Positions 33,196 through 42,662 of a stretch of DNA of 64,000 nt are shown here, piece by piece. The stretch is from Euborellia annulipes. Lineage: Eukaryota; Arthropoda; Insecta; Dermaptera; Anisolabididae. The stretch spans positions 32,781 through 96,780 of the forward strand of contig JAKCPI010005108.1 of NCBI GenBank assembly GCA_023213315.1. Direction: 5' to 3'. Below the pieces are notes generated by a model. It was given only the letters and a program-made list of their open reading frames with translations, was not told the DNA's origin and searched no databases. Position 1 is the stretch's first letter; every line of letters starts with the position of its first letter. The translations under genes were made by a program, and so were the position numbers.

Positions 33196-33255
33196 ATAAA
33201 ACTTGCTTTTAAATTAAATAAAGTTAAAAAATTTTATATTATTGTTACTATCTAA

Positions 33256-33452
33256 GCAGCCAGGACGAGAAATAAAACGCTATTTTATTTCACTGTGCTC
33301 GTCGCGCCCTTCCTCAGTACTGAGCAGGTGTCAATGACACCTAATTTATAATTGACACCAGCTCAGTCCTGAGGAAGGGGGCGATTAGCGCCCGAAATGT
33401 CGACGAGAACAGTATGAAATAAAATAGCGTTTTATTTCTCGTCCTGGCTGCC
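33256..33452. mobile_element. Fold-back element with a hammerhead-like core
   Basis: Ends GCAGCCAGGACGAGAAATAA and TTATTTCTCGTCCTGGCTGC, followed by AAACGCTATTTTATTTCA on both arms. The right arm on the plus strand carries CTGAGGA (33369-33375), an extra A, a GGGGGC/GCGCCC stem, GAAA (33394-33397) and TGTC. The left arm has the same CTGAGGA-A-GGGCGC but has lost the GAAA half. Confidence 0.7.
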
Positions 33453-33537
33453 TACATAGCATCTATAATATAGACAATCTCCAGTCAAAGAAAATATATC
33501 TTAAAAATAATAATACTAATATATTTAATTTGTGAAC

Positions 33538-33650
33538 ATTAATGTCTGGCCAAGGAATATGAGCAACTGCCTCCAAGATTATTGCAGTTAAGCAATGTCA
33601 AGCGCGGTTAACCCTCGGATGTGTGGCCAAGGGGAATCAGCGTATGGAAC
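33538..33650 (+). repeat. 5S rRNA-derived SINE fragment
   Basis: GCAGTTAAGCAATGTCAAGC, GGTTAACCCTCGGATGTG and AATCAGCGTATGG follow the order of the 5S internal promoter region. Diverged, with no transcribed 5S gene implied. Confidence 0.6.
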
Positions 33651-33740
33651 GTTCTCTGTTAAAATATTATTCATATTTATATGTATACAATAACCCATTA
33701 AATGGTTTCAAAATATTGTTTTGTAATTTACTATCTTTTT

Positions 33741-33922
33741 AGTAGAAAATAAAAGGCCGAGCAGCTATGTTAATTTCTTTATTTAAGAACCCACAGGGAC
33801 GTTTCGGTCTACTATGCGACCATCTTCATGGCTAGAGATGGTCGGATAGTCGTCCGAAACGTCGCTGTGGGTTCTTAAATATAGAAATTAACATAGCTGC
33901 TCGGCCTATTTATTTTCTACTA
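33741..33922. mobile_element. Fold-back element with hammerhead-like cores in both arms
   Basis: Arms begin AGTAGAAAATAAAAGGCCGA and end TCGGCCTATTTATTTTCTAC. The minus-strand arm reads ATGAAGA, T, GGTC...GACC, GAAACGTC (33792-33840). The plus-strand arm ends CCGAAACGTCGCTG near 33875. Stem II of the minus arm is intact, but the first base of its conserved box is A and not C. Confidence 0.7.
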
Positions 33923-33959
33923 CATACTGATTCAGCTATTCGCCTCGCTAACATACTAT

Positions 33960-34065
33960 CTTTTTGGCATCTGAGGCTATTTAGTACCCATCCCCACTTA
34001 TTTCAATTGAAATAAATATTCCTATCTTGAGACTGGAAGCGAACCTTCGACTTAGAGCAAAAGAA
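33960..34065 (-). repeat. SINE3b, diverged copy
   Basis: In reverse: TTTTTGGCATCTGAGGCTAT, 'ttatttcaattgaaataaat' and a head-like GGAAGCGAACCTTCGACTTA. Confidence 0.6.
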
Positions 34066-34189
34066 GCTAATGAATGAACTCTGATTCACAAAACAAGGGC
34101 TTAAAAAAATATAACTCACAAAATTATTTTCTTTTTCTACGAATTAGTATCATAAATAGAAAAGGAATGGGATAAAAATAAAATAAATT

Positions 34190-34262
34190 TTATGTGTGTG
34201 TGTGTGTGAGCGCGCGAGTTTGTGTTAATGGATGTATGTGTGAAAGAGAGAGACAGAGAGAG
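34190..34262. repeat. TG and GA microsatellite
   Basis: A (TG)n tract from about 34193 passing into TGTGTG/GAGAGA-type sequence to about 34262. Confidence 0.85.
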
Positions 34263-34469
34263 TTATGCTTGTGTGATAAACGACTTATTAAGGCAAATCA
34301 ATTACAAAGACTATTTAAAAAAAAAAAAAAAATTAGATAATAAAGTAAATATAGTCAAAGTGTATTAAGAACTTGTAAATTTAAACTTGAAATCAAATTA
34401 TATCAAAGATCAACGAAAGAGTAGCTGCCATCTTTTTGATTATTTGCTTAAAAAAGGAGCACAACTCAC

Positions 34470-34488
34470 CGTTCTGATTGATGCCCAT
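34470..34488 (-). CDS. Candidate alternative first coding exon (MGINQN)
   Basis: On the minus strand GGAGAGAAAATGGGCATCAA opens a frame of six codons, MGINQN, plus one G, followed directly by GTGAGTTGTG, a strong donor. The sequence upstream (34489-34710) is not repetitive. The one spare base matches the phase needed by the exon at 26441-26498, about 8 kb downstream. The short length makes chance a serious alternative; the donor strength, phase match and promoter-like upstream sequence argue for it. Confidence 0.4.
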
Positions 34489-34710
34489 TTTCTCTCCATT
34501 TGGTATTTTCCAAGCACTTTTTATAAAACACATAATACATTCCTTCAATATTAATCAATCTATTAACACAATTATACACTTTAGAAATATAAATTCACAA
34601 TAAAATTCGCACTGTCAAAATCGCGTGGATCAAATTACGAGTATCTTCTTTAGACTGGTTGATCAACCAGCAGGCAGGCTAGGATGATGTCATTAGCGCG
34701 CTCTGAGCGG
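34489..34710 (-). promoter_or_regulatory. Candidate promoter and 5' UTR for the exon at 34470
   Basis: Unique sequence. The distal part (34620-34710 on the plus strand) is GC-richer, with GGTTGATCAACC and, on the minus strand, ATGACATCAT, a CRE/AP-1-like site. The proximal 150 bases are an AT-rich leader ending at the ATG. No TATA box at a convincing distance. Confidence 0.3.
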
Positions 34711-34934
34711 CTATTTTGTCAACAATCAAATCATTTAGGGCGGCTAATTTCATTCATAAGTCATTTATTTTTATTAGATTTTTTATTAAAAATTATTGCT
34801 ATTATTATTATTTTTTATAATAATTATATAATTTTATTTTTTCCAATGAACTAAAATATTTAGATCTTATTTATTTATATAATATGCCGAAAATATTGAA
34901 GTGAAGTCTGAAACAATCAAGTGTTTTTGTTTTT

Positions 34935-35030
34935 TTTTGCCTTTAATGAGCTTTTCCACCGAGGTTGGTAATGTTAAGCAAGGTCAACCACTGCTGAATC
35001 TCCTGGATAGGTGACCCCGATCGAGGAAGA
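34935..35030 (+). repeat. 5S rRNA-derived SINE fragment
   Basis: AATGTTAAGCAAGGTCAACC, CTGGATAGGTGACCCCGATC: the same 5S-like block as at 21890-21930. Confidence 0.6.
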
Positions 35031-35082
35031 GTGTAAAATGTCAGTAATCGATAAAATATAAATATATTTATAAAGTCTAAAC

Positions 35083-35380
35083 CATTGGTTCCCAACCAGT
35101 GTGCCCCGGCACCCAAGGCTGCCGCGAGAATGGCTAAGGGGTGCCGCGAGAAAAAAAAGTTTTGCAAAAAAAAAAGGCAAAATGATTTTAACTCAAGCGG
35201 CAAGCAAAAATTTCCCGGAGTGCGGAAAAAAAATTTAGGTAAAATAAAAAATTTTCCGCAAGGCGGGAAAAAATTTCGTTTTGCTAGGAGAAGAAAAAAA
35301 GGAAGGGTGCCTCTAGTGTATAATGTTATTCCCAACACACCTTTGGGGTGCCGTGGACTTCAAAAGGTTGGGAAACACTG
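35083..35380. mobile_element. hAT-type MITE with perfect 8-bp TSD, 298 bp
   Basis: Ends CATTGGTTCCCAACC and, inverted, CAGTGTTTCCCAACC, with GTCTAAAC at 35075-35082 and 35381-35388. GC-rich ends enclose an A-rich centre. The frames on both strands through it are artefacts of composition. Confidence 0.95.
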
Positions 35381-35457
35381 GTCTAAACAGTCGAACATAC
35401 TTGAATTGGTGGAAATATAATAATTGATGTTACTATATGGCCCCAATGTGAAATTGT

Positions 35458-35990
35458 GCTAGATCTCGTTTTTGGGAAACTTCGAGTACTAGTACTTTAC
35501 TGATGTACTTTTTTAGTTTTTTCTACTTTTCTCGAAGTTACCTTTGATGATTTCTTTCAAATATTAAATATATACTATTTCCAGTCCAGGAAAACAAATT
35601 ACGCTAGGTTTCGTTTTCGGGAGACCTCGAGTACTAGTACTTTATTGATGTACTTTGTTCAGTTTTTTCTAATTTTCTCAATATTTCCTTTGGCGAGTTA
35701 TTTCAAATTTTAAATATATACTATTTCCAGTCCACAAAAAAAAATTTCGCTAGATTTCGTTTTTGGGAGACTTCGAGTACTAGTACTTTATTGATGTACT
35801 TTTTCAGTTTTTTCCAATTTTCTCAATATTTCCTTTGACGAGTTATTTCAAATTTTAAATATATACCATTTCCGGTCCACAAAAAAAATTTCGCTAGATT
35901 TCGTTTTTGGGAGACTTCGAGTACTAGTACTTTATTGATGTACTTTTGTAGTTTTTTCTAATTTTTTCAAAAAAAATGCTGCTCAATCAA
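35458..35990. repeat. About 145-bp tandem array derived from family B
   Basis: Four units starting GCTAGATCTCG (35458), GCTAGGTTTCG (35602), GCTAGATTTCG (35748) and GCTAGATTTCG (35893); the last is partial. Each contains TACTAGTACTTTAcTGATGT and a 'cagttttttctaattttctc' segment, which match the central part of family B (as at 53200 or 20735). Confidence 0.85.
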
Positions 35991-36149
35991 CCCGGAACTT
36001 TACTTTATAATAATATTAGTACAATATTTCTCATTATTTTAAATGTTTAAACTTCTCAAACTCAGCGTGACAGGCTATAAGCCGGAAGTTAGGAAATTAT
36101 ATACATATATAGAATTCCTTCGGTCCAAAGGGGTATTTAAAGAATAAAC

Positions 36150-36205
36150 CAACATAAAAAATCTGATGCGACCCCACATTACACACCTTTCGAATACTGA
36201 AGGTA
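36150..36205. repeat. Half of the family B palindrome
   Basis: AAAAAATCTGATGCGACCCC followed by ACACACCTTTCGAATACTGA: the first half of the palindrome only. Confidence 0.5.
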
Positions 36206-36884
36206 AATGTTTAAAGTAAAATAATCATAAAATAATATGTGAGTGGAGAGAGAAGATCATAATGATTTATTAACCAATCCTAACACATGTGTCCATATTT
36301 TTTTTTTTTTTAAGTTTTGCGAAGTGACTCAACAGTTTTTTGTCAATAAATATACAGATTTAATAGTAGAAATTGGTCCTACACGGGTGGTTTCATTTTT
36401 CCAAATTCCTTATAAACCTTTGATTTGATAACTTGATTAGAATGTGAAAAATATCGTGTTTCATCAAGTCACGGAAATATTTAGCTCTTCTTTTCAAATG
36501 GCCAAAGAAAAAATGCAGAAAAAAAATAAACTCTGAGAAAATCTATGGAACGAACTAAATGGTTCATTAAAAGAACGACAAAGATTGTTTATTTGACGGT
36601 GTAAAAATAAATAATTCAAAATCAAAAAGGCAATGCTTTGTAGAATTTTTACAAGATCAAAAAAATAGGATGATTAAATAAAGAAAAATAACAACGAAGA
36701 AACCAAAATAACTTATAATGATATAAAAACAAAGAAAAAAGTGGCGTTGGATCAATTTTGGAAGAGACGAGAGTTCCAATGGAGATCACTAACAAATCGA
36801 AAACGACATAAATAATAATAAAAATAATAATAGATTTCGTTTGTGCAAATAAATATGCCTGGATCTCAATATTGAAGCTCTGCA
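36206..36884. other. No gene seen
   Basis: AT-rich. The open frames at 36243-36428 (plus) and 36649-36885 (minus) are isoleucine/phenylalanine-rich without motifs or splice context. Confidence 0.45.
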
Positions 36885-36904
36885 ACCCAAATGATTAACT
36901 CCAT

Positions 36905-37030
36905 ATGGTCACTGGGGTCCCAAGCGAGAAAAATTTATTTCCTTTGAATTGGCTACCAAGTACAGTATTTGAAATACGTAAATAAGGATCGGGTCTAAAT
37001 GGACTCAGATGCCGAAAATGATCTTAAAAT
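36905..37030 (+). repeat. SINE3b body
   Basis: GGTCCCAAGCGAGAAAAATT, 'ttgaattggctaccaagt', GGGTCTAAATGGACTCAGAT and an A-rich tail. Confidence 0.75.
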
Positions 37031-37069
37031 AAATTAAAAAAAAATAATTGGTCTTAATTAAAAGACTTT

Positions 37070-37205
37070 TAAAACTTGAAAATGTTCGATGAGTATTTAT
37101 TTAAATAATTTGGCTCCCAAATGGTTTAAATAAATATGCCTGGAATAATATATCTTGTTATTATAATGAGTAACGTATGAAATCAATATGGCCTAAGATG
37201 CCATA
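37070..37205 (+). repeat. SINE1 body fragment
   Basis: Contains ATGGTTTAAATAAATATGCC, 'tatggcctaagatgcc' and no tRNA head. Confidence 0.6.
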
Positions 37206-37237
37206 AAGAATTGAAAATGAATAAAATGATTAGTGAG

Positions 37238-37775
37238 GGCTCGCTGGTGTAGTGAGCTAGGGTGTCGCTTCTGCAAAGAAGATCCCTGTTCAAATCCTTG
37301 GCATGAGGATTTTTCATTAAATAAAAATATTTAATGTAAACAAATGCTCAAGCAAGCCCTGGATTGGAATATAGGATCTTTCCACAATAGCCCTCAGGCA
37401 ACTCTACGAGGAGAGGGAGTTGCTGTGACATCCCGTCCTGTGGAAGGGACGTAAAGAAGGTTCCCTCTCAGTGATGCATTCTTCGAAAGGAGTAGGCTAC
37501 ACGCCGGTGCTGAGGAGTCCCTCCTCAACTAGGACATCCTCCATAGCATAGAAGAGGTTGGATATAAGGAGCCAGTTGGAACCAGAAATAAGGATTAGTT
37601 CACTAGCTAGAGACGAAAGTAGGAGGAGGAGTTAGAGATAGGAAATGATGTAACTTCACGGGGTGCCGGTAGATGGCTAGGCCAGAGGCCGGTTGGGTTT
37701 GAGGTGTGTGTCTTCGTACACGAAAGCACCTCGGGTAAATAAACGGGGATCCCGATAGGAATTTCAAATAATAAT
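37238..37775 (+). mobile_element. tRNA-headed long SINE or LINE tail with AAT repeats
   Basis: The head GCTCGCTGGTGTAGTGAGCT followed by a B-box-like GTTCAAATCC suggests a third tRNA-derived promoter. A GC-balanced body of about 400 bp follows (CATCCCGTCCTGTGGAAGG, GCCGGTTGGGTTTGAGG) and ends GGATCCCGATAGGAATTTCA then (AAT)n at 37760-37775. The tail type is typical of retroelements. I saw no second copy in the window, so the unit is inferred. Confidence 0.45.
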
Positions 37776-37824
37776 AATAAAATGATTAGTAGCTTGTTTA
37801 TATTCCTTTTAATAGTAGGCCGAC

Positions 37825-37869
37825 TAGGCAAGCGTTTCGGTCTTGATCAAGTCCTTCCTCAGAGCCTAT
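37825..37869 (-). ncRNA. Hammerhead-like motif, mutated cleavage triplet
   Basis: On the minus strand: stem I AGGC/GCCT, CTGAGGA (37856-37862), an extra A, a stem II GGACTT/AAGACC with one mismatch, and GAAA (37835-37838). The following bases are CGCT and not CGTC, so the cleavage position is altered. Probably inactive. Confidence 0.45.
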
Positions 37870-39537
37870 GGACTGCCAATAAAAGATTAATAAAAAAGAA
37901 ATTTTAGTAAAATTTCAGATAAGAAATATAAGCTAATAAATAAATGAGAAAAGGTGTTACGGTGCCAGAATATGAAGAAGGTGAGTTACTTTTTTTGGAA
38001 ATGAAATTTTAAGAATCTAAATTAAAAATTGTTACAGCGGAAAATTTGAAATCTTGAATTTTGTTCATTGCTTATGAAACCTTCTATGAAATCACACACG
38101 AAACAGTGCAAGAAATATTAAAGCCGTTGTACAATCGGAGGATTACTTTACTGCAGTTGGTTGTCTTGTTACAAATAAATCCTGATAAATAAATTTTATT
38201 TTATTTCATTAATCTGCATCTTCATCTGCAACTTTCAAGCAAAGTAAACCTTGGAACAGTACAACGGTTCCTCTGAAATGTTGGTATAGGGTGATCTTGC
38301 CAGAAAATTATAAAAAAACATCCCCCACTCTCTTGGAGGATTCCTTCTGTCTTGACTGATCACAGTGACAGTTTTTAAATAAAACACCAAAACTCTGTTT
38401 TACTTGGAGTCACTAATAACGCCTAGGCTACCAAGCAAACCACAAAACAGCAATGATTTAAGAAAATGTCAAGCCCGGATGTCTCCGTATAAGGCATATT
38501 GTTCATTTTATTTCCTTTTAGAAGAAGACTATCTCTTTAGTAGCCGTCGGGCCCCATTAATCCACCCCCCTAAAAGAATAGATAATACATCAAACGTTCT
38601 GACATTAATTTATTTATTTTGATAGATTAATTTTTTTCCTTTTTTGGGAATTTAATTGGAATGAGAAAAATATAAACATCTAGAGCATTTCTTTTTCAGT
38701 TCTTTTTTTATATCGCGCTAGGCCAATAAATTATCTGCATTTGTTGATTCCGTGTCTGGAGCCATTTCGGAATCCATTAGCAGCATCGCCCCGGGGATCC
38801 TAATATGGGATGATTGCACCTTTTGGATGTTTCCTTGAATCCAAAAGGGAACATCCAACTGCCAAGATGGATACTCTCCTTGTCACACTCCCGGAACGAC
38901 ATTATAACAACAGAAGACGAGAAGTGGGAGATTTCTTTTCATACAATTTTTTTTTTTTTCATCCCTCCACCCAACTCATTCATTCACTACTACTCGAGTG
39001 GCATGACTTGATAAAAATACGAAAAGACGCTACAAAAATTCTTTCCCCTTTTTGAATTCAATTCGTAAAAGGAAAGAAATTTGTTAGCTAGATAGATTAG
39101 AGCATCACATTTGCATATTATGTAACGAAATATGCAAAAGCAGAACCCCAAGCTATTAATTTTACTCTATATCAAAAAGCGTATACTCTAATTGAGGAAT
39201 GAATTAATTCGGAAACACCCTTCTCTTGACACGACACGACGAACCCTTCTAAAAGGGACATCGAAAACAAAGACACGTTAAAGTTTATAAACATTCGGGA
39301 TTTCTCAAAAGAATATGTTTCAAATTATCGAAAATCAATCTTTCTATAGATAATATTATTTTAGTATGAGATTGTTAGGTTTTTGGCAAAATATATTCTA
39401 TGTATTGTATATTTTAAAATACAGGATGAGTTTATAAATATTATTGATAAATTATAAAAATAAATAAAACGTGTCAGGATTTTTAGTAAAAGTGATTTTA
39501 CGCAATTAGGATTAAAAATGTGTTTATTAAAGCTTTT
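37870..39537. other. No confirmed gene; unique GC-balanced stretch at 38750-38930
   Basis: Several short open frames exist (38404-38622 and 38810-39055 plus; 38718-38777 minus, MDSEMAPDTESTNADNLLA then stop), all in sequence without repeats. A hairpin GGATGTTTCC/GGGAACATCC lies at 38826-38857. None has paired splice sites that I trust. Confidence 0.25.
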
Positions 39538-39722
39538 GTGGTTTGAATTATTATTATTAGGGGAATTTTTAATTATAGACCACATTTTATATTAATTATT
39601 ATATAAATACTGTACAACGTTTCGACTGCTTGTTCTGCAGTCGTTATCAAGTACTGTGCACTTGCTCCGACTCAAGTGAACTGAAACGATGTACAGAATT
39701 TATATTTTTAATAAATAATTAA
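39538..39722. repeat. Family C palindromic repeat, best copy
   Basis: Arms TTTTTAATTATAGACCACAT and its mirror, less well kept, with TACAACGTTTCGACTGC and CTGCAGTCGTTATCAAGTAC. On the minus strand the left arm reads TTGATAACGACTGC, a loop, GCAGTCGAAACGTTGTAC: a perfect GACTGC/GCAGTC stem followed by GAAACGTT, a hammerhead-like arrangement whose CTGANGA box has decayed. Confidence 0.7.
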
Positions 39723-39724
39723 TA

Positions 39725-40260
39725 ACTACTTTATCAGTTTTTTTCGTCTTTCTCAAATTCGATTTTGATTATAATTCATAAATCAATTATTTTTTGAATG
39801 CTCTTTAAAATATAGGCTATATTCAATATTCTCATTTTGCTCTTGAAATTGTTGGAACCCGAGTAAAAATGATGAAAAATGATCGAGGGATCCACACGTC
39901 CGCACCTAGTCTGCATAGGGAACCTTTAGGGACACACAGGGATCCACACGTCCGCACCAGAACCCACAGATATTTCTTCTGGTCACTTTCGATCTACTGT
40001 GCGTCCTTAAAGGTTCACTATGTAGACTAGCTGTGGGCGTGTGGATCCCTCCATCATTTTTAATAATTTTTACTCGGGAAGACCACTTTACCCTTCTTCA
40101 TCATTCTTCATATTTAAAAGTAATAAGTTGCTTAGCTACTTTGAAAGCCCTAACTTGACGAAAAAAATTCTAAATCGACTCTCTTGGGCTTCTTTAAGAA
40201 CAATTACCAAAGGTAATAGAAAGTTGTGTGCTATGCATCCAGCACACCAGATGTTTTTAA
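39725..40260 (-). repeat. Family B copy interrupted by family F MITE
   Basis: The 'tatcagtttttttcgtcttt' and 'ctcattttgctcttgaaatt' blocks lie before the MITE, and 'gaccactttacccttcttca' after it, ending in half of the palindrome (GTAATAGAAAGTTGTGTGCT to CACCAGATGTTTT). A further 80-bp piece at 40108-40190 is foreign to the family. Confidence 0.7.
39858..40078. mobile_element. Palindromic MITE (family F), 221 bp
   Basis: Ends CCCGAGTAAAAATGATGAAA and, inverted, CCCGAGTAAAAATTATTAAA, with the inner arm AGGGATCCACACG. Inserted in family B; the junctions (TTGGAA and AAGACC) against the uninterrupted copies (CTGGAGACC) suggest a 2-3-bp duplication. Confidence 0.85.
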
Positions 40261-40580
40261 GGTTTTTTCGACATCTGAGACCAATCAAAGCCTGGTCTAT
40301 TACATTTGAATCGTAGCCAATTAAAATTTTTGTCGTTTAGAACTCCCTAGCTCTAATACAAGAGGCGAGATCTCTACTGCTGTTCAACGGGACAAAATAG
40401 TTTTGTTATAGGCTAATTCTAATTTTTTTATATTTTATTTCAATGTTTCTAGTGTTTTTTATTTTTTATTTAATCAAGCCAAAATTACTTTACATATTTA
40501 AAAGTAATAAGTAGCTTAGCTACTTTGAAAGCCCTAACTTGAGGAAAAAAATTCTAAATCGACTCTCTCGCGCTCCTTTA
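40108..40580. repeat. Pair of about 85-bp direct repeats
   Basis: ATTTAAAAGTAATAAGTTGC through TCTAAATCGACTCTC at 40110-40190 recurs with few changes at 40496-40580. The spacer (about 300 bp) holds the family B palindrome half and AT-rich sequence. A possible tRNA-like block with the B-box-like GGTTCAGGTCC follows at 40615-40710. Confidence 0.7.
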
Positions 40581-40714
40581 ACGACTTCTATGCTTATAAG
40601 GTGGATATATAAATAAATAACGATGGGATTCTCGGGAGACCTGTTTATCCCGGGTCGTTGATGTGCATTTAACCCGTCGAAAGGTCGGGTCGTAGGTTCA
40701 GGTCCCCAAAACAA

Positions 40715-41608
40715 CCAACAACCTCTATCTCTTTCTCTCCTCCCTTTTAAATAAGATTATTGATTTTATAATTAAACCGTCGCGACGCCTGGCGCTCTTT
40801 TCACACCAAATTACGTGGAGCAAATAGCTGTGCGGTCACCCGAAAAATTGCATCGATACTCCTGAGAACGACAGCTCGATTATTATTATCCTGATAACAG
40901 CTTAAAAAGAAATTCCATTATATTATCTCCATTTAAAATAATAAAACATGATGGAAAATTTATTATTTTTTTATTTTTCTAGATAACCCTTCATTTCAAC
41001 CCTGATTCTTCTTGAAATAAGCCTGAATTCCGCCTCGCTCAGAGAGAAGGAAATAAAAAATGAATTCTCTACTTTAATTTTTATTTGGTCTTTTAATATA
41101 ATAAAATCCAAATCATATTAAGACCGTAAGAACGCTTTTTTATATCTATTTGAATAGAGTGCTTTCAAATTTATTTAAATTTTAAATAATAATACAGTAT
41201 ATTTCTTTTCCAGAGTTTTAATCAATTTATTAGAAAGCCCACGCTTCTAAAAAATAAACATCCCATAAATAAATGAAAATGGCTATCACTCAATTTCACT
41301 TGCTATTAGGGTTGGGGATCACTTATTATTAATTCTGATAAAACATTTAAAACCGTAAAGCTTTCACTTTTTCCCCAGTCAGACATTTTCTTATGATCTT
41401 TGAATAGGTTAAGCATTTCCGGTGAAATCGTAAATCTCTCACAAGGCTTAGTAGATAGTGGAGGAGTGTTGACGGAATAAGAAACAAATAGTCATTAAAA
41501 AAAATAAATAAATATGTAGCTCATATCAAATAAATCTTAAGAGCGAAAGCATTAATTTTATTTGTTCACCAAATCCAGTGTTTTGTTTTATCAAAAGACT
41601 CGATATTG

Positions 41609-41644
<36 letters not shown>

Positions 41645-41869
41645 GGTTATATGATTTATGTAGTTTTGGATGGATGGCAGCAGATTGGAATAGAAACGAG
41701 AAAAGAAAAACTTGGTTTTTATTCTATTTAACCATTATTTGTAACTCATTGACAAGAGATAAGGGTAGTATTTGGGAAGATGAATGACAAGCGTCCATCA
41801 CACAAAATTAAAAGGAAGATTCACTAACAATATAAGTAACTTCCCAACCTCCCCTTAGCAAGAAACCTA
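40715..41869. other. No gene seen
   Basis: AT-rich, with a poly-A tract of about 33 bases at 41610-41641. No family copies or exons recognised. Confidence 0.45.
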
Positions 41870-42065
41870 ATCAGGGCCCCCGGGGGGGGGGGTGGGGGTT
41901 GGCCTGCCACCCCCCTTACCCAACCCCCGGCGGGGGCGCCCCCCGGGGGTCCGTGGTTTTTTTTATCCCCTCTGGATAACAAAAGGTTAAAAAAAAATCC
42001 TGGACCCAAAATAAATATAAATTTATAAAAAAGGGGTTTTGGGAATTGCTTTGTGGGCCGGGGCT

Positions 42066-42120
<55 letters not shown>
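41870..42120 (+). repeat. Garbled SINE1-like copy running into a 55-base G run
   Basis: The order GTGGTTTTTTTTATCCC, AACAAAAGGTTAAAAAAAAA, TCCTGGACCCAAAATAAATA mirrors the SINE1 body ('gattttatttaagcc', 'ccaaatggcttaaataa', 'gcctggaccccaaatata') with A, C and T replaced by G or runs. It ends in an unbroken run of G from 42066 to 42120. Genuine SINE copies in the window do not look like this. Confidence 0.6.
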
Positions 42121-42122
<2 letters not shown>

Positions 42123-42472
42123 GTTTTTTTTAAACCTAATCAGGTTAGTTAAAGTCGTCAGATATGCAATAGTCCACAGAAAAATTAATTTTAAATTAAT
42201 ATATTGTGAAGCCAGAGTATAAAGAAAGAATGAGACAAAATTTTATTCAAAAAGAAATTTGAAGAACAAAAATTTTTGTATTTATGTAGCACGGAAGATG
42301 TGAATCTGGAATTTTAGAATCCACAGAAGAAAGTGTTGAGGAACTTGAAAGAAAATAATATTAGGATATTCATCATTATCTTTTCTGATCTCTCCTGGTC
42401 AGGTCCCTGACTTTGATTCAAAATAAAACACTTGTAAATAATCAACGCAATATTATTTTTTGCGCCCTAGGA

Positions 42473-42662
42473 TAAGGGTAGTCTACCCGCCGCAAAAGCG
42501 CGAATGGCCTGGTCCGACTCCAGGGGTGCAATTTTGCCCAATCTTAAGTACAAACATATCTCGCAAATTTGCTATCTTAAACGATATATTGAGTGGCTAA
42601 TGAACAGTCTATTTGAGCAGTGTTTGGAAAAATTCCATCCTTTTTAAACAAGGCTCTCTACC
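42473..42662 (+). mobile_element. tRNA-derived SINE, second family (SINE2)
   Basis: GGGTAGTCTACCCGCCGCAA, B box GGTCCGACTCC, and the body GTGCAATTTTGCCCAATCTT as at 21485. Head to body is collinear across both copies. Confidence 0.8.

Noticed and set aside
33538..33650. A functional 5S rRNA gene
   Set aside because: Only part of the 5S order is kept and it is diverged; related scraps occur at four other places.
35083..35380. Pri-miRNA or structured RNA from the inverted ends
   Set aside because: The inverted ends are short hAT TIRs with an 8-bp TSD, which explains the structure fully.
34943..35420. Long overlapping open frames on both strands (131 and 111 codons)
   Set aside because: They run through a hAT MITE with perfect TSD (35083-35380); compositional artefact.
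37607..37831. 74-codon minus-strand open frame
   Set aside because: It lies in the retroelement-like body with an (AAT)n tail and has no motif.
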